This document shows positions 17,347 to 25,408 of a DNA stretch of 64,000 nt, one piece after another. The translations under genes were made by a program, and so were the position numbers. The first letter of the stretch is position 1. Each line of letters begins with the position of its first letter. This stretch comes from DASWIG01 sp965371445. Lineage in GTDB: Bacteria; Acidobacteriota; Thermoanaerobaculia; Multivoradales; J023. Location of the stretch: positions 1 through 64,000 of the forward strand of contig CBDUYN010000006.1 of the NCBI GenBank assembly GCA_965371445.1. The letters are read 5' to 3'. The notes below the pieces were generated by a model. It was not told where the DNA came from. It worked only from the letters and a program-made list of their open reading frames with translations, and did no database searches.

Positions 17347-18129
17347 TCAGATATTGAACCAGGGAGTGCTGAGCACGTATTTGACGTCGAAGAAAAGGCG
17401 AAGAAAAATCTTTGCCGGTACCGCCAGCATCAGCAGCAGGAGGCCGATCACAATCGTGCGCCGCACCACGTCGAGCGCCGCGAACAGGCGCTTGCCTGCG
17501 ACCTGCGCCACGGCGAAGCCGCCGCCGAAGTAGCCGGCCAGGAGCGTCAATCCCAGCCAGGTGGGGAACGTCCTGGTGGCGCCGGAAGAGACCCGGTCGG
17601 TGGTCCAGGTCTCCCACGGCCAGAACCAGGCCCAGTTCGGACCCCGGCAAAAGACGCCGATGATGATCAGCAGGAACCAGAGGAACATGCCGAAGGTAAA
17701 GACGCTCACCGTCCACTTCCGCTTCGCGAAGGTGTACTCTCCGGTACCTTCCCGGTTGGGGTCGAGGTAGGGGATGGCCAGGAGGCCAAAAACGATGATG
17801 CTCGGTAACACCACACCGGCGATCCACGGATCGAAGTAGACGAGAAGCTCCTGCAGACCGGCGAAGTACCACGGCGCCTTGGCCGGGTTCGGGGTCCGCG
17901 TCGGGTTCGCGACCTGCTCCAGCGGGGCGTTGAACACGAGGGAGATCGCCAGCAGGACGGCGATCACCGTCAGCGCCGCCAAGAACTCCCGCTTGAGAAG
18001 CTCCGGCCATACCGGCACCTCGTCCTCGGCGACATCGCGGACCTTGGAAAGGGTCTCGCCGCGGACGAACGCCAGCACCCGGTAAGGCCGCGGCTGGTCT
18101 TTTTTCTCCTCCGGGACCTTGTCGATCAT
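17347..18129 (-). CDS. Cytochrome b C-terminal subunit (subunit IV / PetD-like)
   Basis: The 260-aa protein starts at ATG 18129, overlapping the cytochrome b stop as ATGA. The quinol-site region includes NPAKAPWYFAGLQELLVYFDP and IIVFGLLAIPYLDPN, the conserved core of cytochrome b C-terminal and b6f subunit IV proteins. About five membrane helices are present. A cytosolic N-terminal extension of about 45 residues (VPEEKKDQPRPYRVLAFVRG) is not part of the usual fold. Together with the preceding gene it makes a split cytochrome b, as in b6f and several anaerobic bc complexes. Confidence 0.9.
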   Translation of the reverse strand: MIDKVPEEKKDQPRPYRVLAFVRGETLSKVRDVAEDEVPVWPELLKREFLAALTVIAVLLAISLVFNAPLEQVANPTRTPNPAKAPWYFAGLQELLVYFDPWIAGVVLPSIIVFGLLAIPYLDPNREGTGEYTFAKRKWTVSVFTFGMFLWFLLIIIGVFCRGPNWAWFWPWETWTTDRVSSGATRTFPTWLGLTLLAGYFGGGFAVAQVAGKRLFAALDVVRRTIVIGLLLLMLAVPAKIFLRLFFDVKYVLSTPWFNI

Positions 18130-18920
18130 GACGCTTCTCCTGCGTCGGTGGGGCGGGATTTGACCGAGATACCGCCGTCCTTGCGAATGCGCCAGAAATG
18201 AACGGCCATCATGAGCCCGGCCAGAAGCGGCAGCGCCACGCAGTGCAGCACGTAGAACCTGAGCAACGCGCTCTGACCCACCTGGGTGCCGCCCAGGAGG
18301 GCGTAGCGGACGTCGTTGTCGAGCTTGGCGCCGGTCAATTCCGCGAAGGGCCCGCCGTGACCGATCAGCGGCGTCGCCCGCGCCATGTTGGTCCCCACGG
18401 TGATCGCCCAATACGCCAGCTGGTCCCACGGCAAGAGATACCCGGTGAAGCTCAGGAGCAGCGTCAGCATCAGGAGCCCGACGCCGACCTGCCAGTTGAA
18501 TTCCCGCGGCGGACGGTAGGACCCGGTGTAGAAGACCCGCGCCATGTGCAGGATCACCACCAGCACCATGGCGTGCGCGCCCCAGCGGTGCAGGTTGCGC
18601 AGCAGGAGACCAAAGGGGACGACGTGGCGCAGGTCCTGCATGTCGCCAAAGGCCCGTTCGACGCTCGGGGTGTAGTAGAACATCAGGAACACCCCGGTCG
18701 CGGTCAGGATGCCGAAAAGAAGCGTCGAGATGCCGCCCAGGCCGAAGGTGAAGTTGAAGCGCAGCGCGTCTTTCTTGACGTAGGTCGGATGAAGGTGAAG
18801 GAAGACGTTCGACAAGACGGCCTGCACCCGGCCGCGCAGGGTGTCGGGCTTGCCGTGCCGCACGACGGAACGTACGAGCTGCGAGTCGAAGACAAGTTTC
18901 TTTGTGGTCTCCAGGTCCAT
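18126..18920 (-). CDS. Cytochrome b N-terminal subunit (b6-like)
   Basis: The 264-aa protein starts at ATG 18920; GGAGATCG lies upstream. It has the four-helix cytochrome b core. His ligands sit in LLRNLHRWGAHAMVLVVILH and in RFYVLHCVALPLLAGLMMAVH, and the helix FTGYLLPWDQLAYWAITVGT forms part of the quinol pocket. Length matches cytochrome b6 rather than full-length cytochrome b, and the missing helices are supplied by the next gene. It lies 35 bases after the Rieske gene in the same operon. Confidence 0.93.
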   Translation of the reverse strand: MDLETTKKLVFDSQLVRSVVRHGKPDTLRGRVQAVLSNVFLHLHPTYVKKDALRFNFTFGLGGISTLLFGILTATGVFLMFYYTPSVERAFGDMQDLRHVVPFGLLLRNLHRWGAHAMVLVVILHMARVFYTGSYRPPREFNWQVGVGLLMLTLLLSFTGYLLPWDQLAYWAITVGTNMARATPLIGHGGPFAELTGAKLDNDVRYALLGGTQVGQSALLRFYVLHCVALPLLAGLMMAVHFWRIRKDGGISVKSRPTDAGEAS

Positions 18921-18955
18921 GGGTCGATCTCCTTCGGCTGATCGGGAAGTGTGAT

Positions 18956-19492
18956 CTACACTCTCAGTAGGAAGTCTTCTTTTTCTCTCCGGCCGGGCTC
19001 GTTGGCGTGGTCCGCAACGTCGACCTGGATGTCGCCCCGGAGATCGAGACGGACCGCCGCCCGGTAGAGGGGCTCGGGCGCCGGTCCACCGATGACGTCG
19101 CCGTTGACGTCGAAAAAACTGCCGTGGCACGGGCACTTGAACCAGCCTTCGGATCGAAACCACGAGATGTTGCACCCCAGGTGCGTGCAGGCCGCCCGGA
19201 GGACGTAGATGCCCTCCGAGTTGCGGACCACGAAGATCCCGCGCTCCTTGAGCCACCGCGCGTCGACGGTGTCCACGAGGTAGTCGCCGGGGTGGCCCAC
19301 CGGGAAGCGGGTCGGCGGCTCATAGCGGATCCGCGGGAAGAAAAACCTGGCGGACGCCGCGCTCAGTCCGGCGAGCCACGCCACGAACGCCGTCCAACCC
19401 AATCCCGCCGACAGTCTCTTCAGGAAGCTCCGCCTGCCGATCGAAGCGTTGGCCTCGGCAGCGGCGGCGGGGTTCTCACTCGGCTTGGCCAT
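18956..19492 (-). CDS. Rieske [2Fe-2S] protein
   Basis: The 178-aa protein starts at ATG 19492, chosen because AGGAGAA precedes it; TTG 19510 would lie inside that site. A twin-arginine signal GRRSFLKRL and an adjacent hydrophobic helix direct Tat export and anchoring. The cluster motifs CTHLGC and CPCHGS supply two Cys and two His, followed by the GGPAPEPL proline loop. Its start overlaps the end of the FAD oxidoreductase gene by 17 bases. It passes electrons from quinol at cytochrome b to the multihaem cytochromes encoded beside it. Confidence 0.95.
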   Translation of the reverse strand: MAKPSENPAAAAEANASIGRRSFLKRLSAGLGWTAFVAWLAGLSAASARFFFPRIRYEPPTRFPVGHPGDYLVDTVDARWLKERGIFVVRNSEGIYVLRAACTHLGCNISWFRSEGWFKCPCHGSFFDVNGDVIGGPAPEPLYRAAVRLDLRGDIQVDVADHANEPGRREKEDFLLRV

Positions 19493-21494
19493 CCTGTTCT
19501 CCTGTGCCAACGGGCGCGGCGACCGCCTCGGCGGGGCCGCCTTCGCCCATCTCGATGCGCATCATGGTGCAGGCGTCGGCCGGACAGGCGGCCACGCACT
19601 GCCCGCAGCGGATGCAGATCTCTTCGTCCTGGATCATCGCCATCCTGGGCATACCGGCGTCGGGCGTACCGGCGTCGGGCGTACCGGCGTCGGGCGCCTC
19701 GACGTCGTCCGAGAGGTAGTCCGGCTGCACCTCGGCGAGGTAGGCCCGCTCGCTTGATCCGAGATCGATCTGATCGAGCGAGACCATCTTGATGCACTGC
19801 ACCGGGCAGGCCTCGGCGCAGCGGCCGCAGAGGATGCACTTGTGAGGGTTGATCGCGACGTTGTAGAAACAGTGCAGGCAGCGTCCGGCCTCGAACACAG
19901 CGGTGCCTTCGTCGAGGCATTGTTCGACCTCGGTGATGCCGATGCGGCGCTCCGCGGGGAGCATGGGCAGCGCCACCCTCGGCCGGCGGTCGTAGTCGCC
20001 TCGGGGGAGATAGTGGCGGCGGTGCAACGCCGAGTACTCCACCGCCGCTTTCGCCACCGGCTTCCCGGTCAGGTAGCTGTGGATGGACTCGGCGGTGGTG
20101 CGGCCGTCGGCGATCGCGTTGATGACGATGCGCGGACCGAAGGCCGCGTCGCCGCCCGCGAAGACGTTCTCGACCGAGGTGGCGAGGGTCTCGGGCTCCA
20201 CCTTGACCGTCCCGTTCGGCCGGATCCCGACGCCGTCGTCGGGGCCGACGAACCCGGGATCCACGGCCTGGCCGATGGCCATGATGACCGTGTCGACCTC
20301 GACGACCTCCGCAGAGCCCTCGAGATAGGTGGGGCTGAAGCGTCCCTGGTCGTCGAAGATGCTCTTCACCGCGAGGGTCTCGACGCCGGCCACCTTGCCC
20401 TGCGCATCGGCGACGATGGCCTTGGGTCCCCTGGAGGTATGAAGGTAGATGCCTTCCTCGCCGGCGGCCGTCACCTCCTCCTCGTCGGCCAGCATGGCGT
20501 CGCGCGGCTCGAGGCAGACGATGTGGACCTCGGCGCCCAGGAAACGGGCCGCACGGGCGACGTCGAGCGCTTCGTGGGCCGCCTTTGCACGCTCGGTTGG
20601 CTCCGTCTCGGGGGACGAGACCTCCGCGGTGGCTTCGCGGATCGCCGCGCGCGCGACGTCGAAGGCCACGTTGCCGCCGCCGAGCACCGCGACTCTCTTG
20701 CCGAGCGTGACCTCCTGGCCGAGGTTGACCCGCCGCAGGAACTCGATGCCCTTGAGCACGCCCTCGAGGTCACGGCCGGGTATCGGGATGTCCCGCGCCT
20801 TGTGCGCCCCGCAGGCGAGGAAGAGCGCGGCATAGTCGCGCCGCAGCTCCTCCAGGGTCACGTCGGAGCCGATCCTGACGTTGAGCCGGATCTCGACCCC
20901 GAGGCTCTTGATGAAGTCGATCTCGCGCTGCAGAAGCTGGCTCGGGAGACGGTACTCGGGCACCCCGAGCCGGAGCATCCCGCCGGCGACCGGCGCCGAG
21001 TCGAAGACCACCGGGCGATAACCGAGAAGAGCCAGGTCGTGGGCGCAGGCGAGCCCGGCGGGCCCGGCGCCGACGATGGCGACCTTCTCGGGGCGCGGCG
21101 GCGCCGGCTGCAGCTCAAGCCGCTCCCTCAGGTCCGAGACCCGGCGGCTTTCGACGCCGAAGCGCTCGGTCAGGAAGCGCTTGAGGGCGCGGATCCGGAG
21201 CGGCGCGTCCCACTGGCTCCGGTTGCAGGCCTGCTCGCACGGGTGCGCACAGATCCGGCCGCAGGCGGAGGCAAAGGGGTTGGGCATCCGGGCATAACGA
21301 TAGGCCGCCTCGAAATCGCCGTCGGCCAGGAGCGTGATGTAGAGCCCGGAGCGGGTGTCCACCGGGCAGGCGTCGGCGCAGCGGACGTTGCGCACCAGCC
21401 AGGGTGCGTCCACCAGCTCCAGGCGGTAGGACGTGGCCTCGGCATCGTTTCTTTCCGGGACCTCTTCCGTGGGATGCTGACTTACGGATGGCAT
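19476..21494 (-). CDS. FAD/NAD(P)-binding iron-sulfur oxidoreductase (GltD-like) with C-terminal ferredoxin domain
   Basis: The 672-aa protein resembles the small subunit of glutamate synthase. The N-terminal cluster region contains CADACP and CGRICAHPCEQACN. The FAD site is VAIVGAGPAGLACAHDLALL near residue 138 and the NAD(P) site is VAVLGGGNVAFDVARAA near 268. The C-terminus adds two [4Fe-4S] motifs, CILCGRCAEACP and CIRCGQCVAACP, separated by a (PDAGT)n linker. Placed between the cytochrome c and Rieske genes, it may connect NAD(P)H or ferredoxin to the quinone/bc pathway. That coupling is inference, since GltD-like proteins serve many partners. Confidence 0.87.
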   Translation of the reverse strand: MPSVSQHPTEEVPERNDAEATSYRLELVDAPWLVRNVRCADACPVDTRSGLYITLLADGDFEAAYRYARMPNPFASACGRICAHPCEQACNRSQWDAPLRIRALKRFLTERFGVESRRVSDLRERLELQPAPPRPEKVAIVGAGPAGLACAHDLALLGYRPVVFDSAPVAGGMLRLGVPEYRLPSQLLQREIDFIKSLGVEIRLNVRIGSDVTLEELRRDYAALFLACGAHKARDIPIPGRDLEGVLKGIEFLRRVNLGQEVTLGKRVAVLGGGNVAFDVARAAIREATAEVSSPETEPTERAKAAHEALDVARAARFLGAEVHIVCLEPRDAMLADEEEVTAAGEEGIYLHTSRGPKAIVADAQGKVAGVETLAVKSIFDDQGRFSPTYLEGSAEVVEVDTVIMAIGQAVDPGFVGPDDGVGIRPNGTVKVEPETLATSVENVFAGGDAAFGPRIVINAIADGRTTAESIHSYLTGKPVAKAAVEYSALHRRHYLPRGDYDRRPRVALPMLPAERRIGITEVEQCLDEGTAVFEAGRCLHCFYNVAINPHKCILCGRCAEACPVQCIKMVSLDQIDLGSSERAYLAEVQPDYLSDDVEAPDAGTPDAGTPDAGMPRMAMIQDEEICIRCGQCVAACPADACTMMRIEMGEGGPAEAVAAPVGTGEQDGQAE
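19649..19693. repeat. 15-bp coding minisatellite (PDAGT)
   Basis: Three tandem copies of a 15-bp unit (GCGTACCGGCGTCGG with one early variant) encode repeated Pro-Asp-Ala-Gly-Thr in the linker between the two C-terminal ferredoxin motifs of the oxidoreductase. The period is in frame, so copy number could vary without breaking the gene. A similar 15-bp in-frame repeat ends the oxidase subunit I gene at 63411. Confidence 0.85.
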
Positions 21495-21522
21495 CGCCTC
21501 TCCCCCGTTTCAGGCGACCAGC

Positions 21523-22107
21523 TCAGTGCTCGTATTTCAAGGGGAAGCTCTCGTGCGTCCCCTCATCCTTTTTCGCCGCGAAGTCGAAGACATAGTCGTC
21601 ACCGACGAACGGACTGTCGGTGTTGTGACAGACGCTACATTGGTCCATGCCGATCTGCTCGACCATGCCCGCGGCGACGACCTCGGCCCGCGAGTACTCC
21701 TTGTTTTTCAAGCTCATGTACTCGTTCTGGGTGTACGTGGAGCCGGCACCGTGACACGTCTCGCAGCCGACACCGGCGAGCTCGGGCGTCGACTCGAAGT
21801 CGACGAACCCCCCGGTTTCTCCATAACCTGTGGTGTGACAGGCAAGGCACGTCTCGTCCTGGGTGTAGTCCATGTCGGGATCGAGATCCGCGGCCTTCTT
21901 CTCGTCGGCTTGGACCCCGGGTTTGAGCAACTCGAAGGCGTTCGCCATCTTGGTTTCGGCCCACGACTTGTACTGCTTGATGTGGCATTTCTTGCAGCCC
22001 TTGATTCCGACGTAGGCGTGCTCGGCGGCCTGTGCCGTGGCGGCGACGGCTGCCAGAGCCACTACGGCGAGGACCGCGTAGCGGCGACAGTTGGTGAAAC
22101 GGTTCAT
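21523..22107 (-). CDS. Tetrahaem cytochrome c, c554-like
   Basis: The 194-aa product starts at ATG 22107 after AAGGAGAG. Its signal peptide (YAVLAVVALAAVAATAQA) is cleaved near AQA. Four haem sites follow: CKKCH, CLACH, CETCH and CSVCH. The first reads GCKKCHIKQYKSWAETKMANAF, the hallmark of the cytochrome c554 family, and the second and third lie in ETCLACHTTGYG and GVGCETCHGAGS. Length suits a soluble periplasmic electron carrier. It lies between a second tetrahaem cytochrome and the FAD oxidoreductase gene and could link the two membrane complexes. Confidence 0.9.
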   Translation of the reverse strand: MNRFTNCRRYAVLAVVALAAVAATAQAAEHAYVGIKGCKKCHIKQYKSWAETKMANAFELLKPGVQADEKKAADLDPDMDYTQDETCLACHTTGYGETGGFVDFESTPELAGVGCETCHGAGSTYTQNEYMSLKNKEYSRAEVVAAGMVEQIGMDQCSVCHNTDSPFVGDDYVFDFAAKKDEGTHESFPLKYEH

Positions 22108-22155
22108 GGTTCTCTCCTTTCGGTTCGTTCGGTAGCTCGGTTCGCGCTGGCCGGC

Positions 22156-23352
22156 TCAGGCGTCGGGCGCCGGCCAGCCCTGGGCCAGAAACGTCAGGAG
22201 ATCCGCCAGCTCCTGCGGCGTGAATCGGGGCCACACGAGCCGCTGGTTCTCCATCCGTTTCCACATGTCGGGCGCGTGGTTCCACATTCTCTGGATGATG
22301 TGCTCTTTGCTCTGGCCGGTGGTCGCCTGGCGCAGGGCGGGAGCGACGCTTTCGACTCCCCTGCCCCCTTCTCCGTGCAGGCCGTGGCACTTCGCACAGC
22401 TGTTGGCCTGGTAGAGGTCTCTGCCGCGCCCGACGTCGCCCACCTCGCCGTCGTAGCGCGAGATGAAGAGGTAGGCGAAGATGTCGGCCAGCTCGTCCTC
22501 CTCAAACTCGGGCAGGGGCATGTCCAGCGCCTGCATGGCCTCGGCCATGGCCGGCCAGTGGTTCCACATCCGGCCGGCGAGCTGGGTGACGCTGCCGCGC
22601 AAGGCGCGCCGTCCCAGATCGGGTCCGATCGCCTCGTCGCCGAAGACGTCGTGACAGCGCGAGCACCCCTTGGCCTCGAAAAGCTCCTTGCCGTTCTCGG
22701 GATCCCCCGCCGACTGGAACTCGTGGGTGGCGCCGCGCTTCCCCTGGGTCCTCATGTAGGCGAAAAGATCGACGATCTCGCCCTCGTTGAAGACCGGGAC
22801 CTCCAGCCCGCGGCGCCGGATGGAGCTCATCATCGCCGGACCGTGGTTCCACAGTCCCTGCGCGATGCGCAGCGGCGAGGTGCCCCGCGGCAGCCCGTCG
22901 AGCGCCGGACCTTCGCCGCCGCCCTCGCCACCGATCCTGTGGCACTGGATGCAATGCTTTTCCGAAAAGAGGATCTTGCCGGCCCCGGGGTCGCCGGGCT
23001 CGTCGAAGTAGTTGAGAAAATAGAGGAAGGCGATCAGGTCCCCCAGCTCGTCGCCTTCGAGCGTGGCGCGCGCGATGCGGAACTCCGCCATTTTTTCGTC
23101 CATCAATCCCGAGTGGTTCCACATGCCGGTCGCGATCTCGTAAAACGACGTCTTGGCCGACGTGCGCCCGAGGTCGGGGCCGATGTTGCCACCCGTCCCC
23201 CTTACCGCGTGGCAGCGCACGCAACCTTTGGTGGCGAAGAGCGACTGCCCCTTGAACGGATCCCCGAATCCCGATGCCAAAAGCGGTGCAGCGTAAAGAC
23301 CCAGGACCACGGACAGGAAAACGGTGGAAAAGAAAGCAGGTTGGCTCTTCAT
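22156..23352 (-). CDS. Tetrahaem cytochrome c (four class I-like modules)
   Basis: The 398-aa product starts at ATG 23352, overlapping the NrfD stop. A signal peptide (FFSTVFLSVVLGLYAAPLLASG) is followed by four repeated modules of about 90 residues. Each has one CXXCH (CVRCH, CIQCH, CSRCH, CAKCH) and a conserved MWNH or LWNH segment (TGMWNHSGLMDEKMAE, RMWNHWPAMAEAM). The WNH...M motif probably supplies the distal methionine. It is encoded in the CISM-type cluster directly after the membrane subunit, so it is the likely electron acceptor or donor of that complex. Confidence 0.88.
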   Translation of the reverse strand: MKSQPAFFSTVFLSVVLGLYAAPLLASGFGDPFKGQSLFATKGCVRCHAVRGTGGNIGPDLGRTSAKTSFYEIATGMWNHSGLMDEKMAEFRIARATLEGDELGDLIAFLYFLNYFDEPGDPGAGKILFSEKHCIQCHRIGGEGGGEGPALDGLPRGTSPLRIAQGLWNHGPAMMSSIRRRGLEVPVFNEGEIVDLFAYMRTQGKRGATHEFQSAGDPENGKELFEAKGCSRCHDVFGDEAIGPDLGRRALRGSVTQLAGRMWNHWPAMAEAMQALDMPLPEFEEDELADIFAYLFISRYDGEVGDVGRGRDLYQANSCAKCHGLHGEGGRGVESVAPALRQATTGQSKEHIIQRMWNHAPDMWKRMENQRLVWPRFTPQELADLLTFLAQGWPAPDA

Positions 23353-24689
23353 GATGCCTCCACGGTTCCCGGCAGGTAGCTCTCCACCCGTTCCGTGACC
23401 TCGGCTATGGACTGCTCCCTGCCCTCCCGGATCTCCCAGATCGAGACGATGGGAAAAAGCTTGGTGAAAACGGCATAGAGCAGGATGAACATCGAGGTGA
23501 ACCCGGCGAAAAGCGACCACTCCACCCACGACGGGTGGTAGGTGGCGGCCTCCATGGGGAGCCGCGGGTGGGAGAGGCTCGGCACCACGATGAGGAAACG
23601 TTCGAGCCACATGCCGATCTCCACCGCCACCGACGCCACCACCGTGCCCCAGACCGTCCCGCGGGTCCTGGGGTTGGCCAGAAACACCAGCGGTATGACG
23701 AAGCAGGTGAGCATCATGGTCCAGAAAAGCGGCGAGAAGACCCCTTCCACCTTGGCGAGAAAGATCACCATGTGGGCCGGTTCGGCGCCGTAGTAGGTGG
23801 TGAGGAACTCCGAAAAGGTGAAGTAGAACCACAGCAGGCTCATCACCATGAGGAGAATGCCCAGGTTCTTGAAGTGAATCGGCTTGAGGTAGCTCTCCAG
23901 ACGGTAGGCCTTGCGGATGATGGCCATGGCGATGATGATCGCCCCGATGCCGGAGAAGATCGCTCCGACCACGAAGTAGGGACCGAAGATCGCCGAGTGC
24001 CACATCGGCTGGACGGTCATGGCGAAGACCCACGACACCACGGTGTGTACCGAGATCGCGACCGGCAGCACGATGACCGCCATGACGCCGATGGCGCGTC
24101 CCAGGATGCGTTGCTGGCGCTCGCTGCCGGTCCACCCCAGGGCCAGGAGGCGATAGAACCAGCGGCGGCACCCCAGCTTGTCGCGCAGGATGGCGATGTC
24201 GGGAATCAGCGGCAGGTAGAGGTAGATCGAGCTGGCCGTGAGGTAGAGGGAGATCGAGATGATGTCCCACAAGAGCGGCGAGCGGAAATTGGGGTAGAGG
24301 ATGACGTTCAACGCACGGTCGGGCCGGCCCAGGTCGAGGAGCACGCAGCCGACCCCGAAAAACAGCACCAGGACCGTGATGACCTCCGCCGCGCGGGTGA
24401 TCGCACGCCGCCACTCGGCCTGGCACAGGCGCAGGATCGCCGAGATCAGGGTGCCGGCGTGGCTGATGCCGATGAAGAAGACGAAGTTGGTGATGTAGAG
24501 GCCCCAGTAGACCGGGACGTTCAACCCGGTGACGCCGAGGCCGCCCCGCACCTGGGTCAGGTAGGCGTACATGCCCCACAGCCAGATGGCGAAGAGAGTC
24601 CCGGTGAAGGTCCAGAACTTCCACCCCGTCTCCCTGAGGGGGGTCAGAAGGTGCTCGTCGTCTCCGAGGACGAGGTCAGACGGTTCCAC
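23349..24689 (-). CDS. NrfD/PsrC-type membrane quinone subunit (QrcD-like)
   Basis: The 446-aa product starts at GTG 24689, the only start near AGGAGAATGGG that keeps the protein-like N-terminus (EPSDLVLGDDEHLLTPL). It is an integral membrane protein with about ten helices. Family features include VYWGLYITNFVFFIGISHAG, the segment RPDRALNVILYPNFRSPLLWD, and EFLTTYYGAEPAHM. NrfD proteins bind quinone and couple it to periplasmic iron-sulfur partners. The start overlaps the ferredoxin-subunit stop, so the two are translationally coupled. Confidence 0.9.
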   Translation of the reverse strand: MEPSDLVLGDDEHLLTPLRETGWKFWTFTGTLFAIWLWGMYAYLTQVRGGLGVTGLNVPVYWGLYITNFVFFIGISHAGTLISAILRLCQAEWRRAITRAAEVITVLVLFFGVGCVLLDLGRPDRALNVILYPNFRSPLLWDIISISLYLTASSIYLYLPLIPDIAILRDKLGCRRWFYRLLALGWTGSERQQRILGRAIGVMAVIVLPVAISVHTVVSWVFAMTVQPMWHSAIFGPYFVVGAIFSGIGAIIIAMAIIRKAYRLESYLKPIHFKNLGILLMVMSLLWFYFTFSEFLTTYYGAEPAHMVIFLAKVEGVFSPLFWTMMLTCFVIPLVFLANPRTRGTVWGTVVASVAVEIGMWLERFLIVVPSLSHPRLPMEAATYHPSWVEWSLFAGFTSMFILLYAVFTKLFPIVSIWEIREGREQSIAEVTERVESYLPGTVEAS

Positions 24690-25404
24690 CCCATTCTCCT
24701 TTCGAAAGGTAGACGACCTTGGGCTTCGTGCCCAGCTCCTCGAGGAGCCGGAAGGCGCGCGGGCCCTTCTCCAGGATCGCCACCTCGCTGTGCGGGTTGT
24801 CGAGGTCGCCGAAGTACATGGCGCCGGTCGGACAGGACTCGACGCAGGCCGGCACGTAGTCGCCCTCCCCCAGGTCCCGATTCTCGAGGCGCGCCCGGTC
24901 CGCCGCCAGCTGCAGCCGGTGGTGGCAGAAGCTGCACTTCTCCACCACACCCTTGGGCCGGATCGAGACGTCGGGGTTCAAGGACTCCGCCATCGGTTCG
25001 GGCCACTCCGGCCGCTGCCAGTTGAACTCGCGCACCGTGTAGGGACAGGCGGTGGTGCAGTAGCGGCAGCCGATGCAGCGGGGATAGACCTGGGCGACGA
25101 GGCCGTTGTCGTCGCTCTGCGTCGCCCGGGTCGGGCAGACCTTGGTACACGGCGGCTTCTCGCAGTGCATGCAGGGCACCGGCATCAGGGTGAGCTTCGG
25201 CTGCGCCCCGGGGGGGCGGGTCCGGCCGTGCTCGCCGCCCTCGCCGTTGTCGAAGGGGACCAGCCGCATCCAGGAGATCGCCCGTCCCTTCGCGGCGACG
25301 TCAGCGCCGGTGGGCGGGACGTTGTTCTCCACCTGGCAGGCCACGACGCAGGCCTGGCAGGAAGTACAGCGGTCGAGGTCGATAACCATACCCCAGCGTG
25401 CCAT
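24676..25404 (-). CDS. Four-cluster ferredoxin-type subunit (QrcC-like)
   Basis: The 242-aa product starts at ATG 25404 with GAGGAG upstream; ATG 25425 is an alternative. Four cysteine groups for [4Fe-4S] clusters are visible: CTSCQACVVAC, CMHCEKPPCTKVCP, CIGCRYCTTACP and CSFCHHRL with CVESCP. This is the standard electron-transfer subunit of complex iron-sulfur molybdoenzymes. No signal peptide is visible, so export with the Tat-signal-bearing molybdopterin-type subunit is likely. It connects that subunit to the NrfD protein. Confidence 0.93.
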   Translation of the reverse strand: MARWGMVIDLDRCTSCQACVVACQVENNVPPTGADVAAKGRAISWMRLVPFDNGEGGEHGRTRPPGAQPKLTLMPVPCMHCEKPPCTKVCPTRATQSDDNGLVAQVYPRCIGCRYCTTACPYTVREFNWQRPEWPEPMAESLNPDVSIRPKGVVEKCSFCHHRLQLAADRARLENRDLGEGDYVPACVESCPTGAMYFGDLDNPHSEVAILEKGPRAFRLLEELGTKPKVVYLSKGEWGGTV

Positions 25405-25408
25405 CCGT

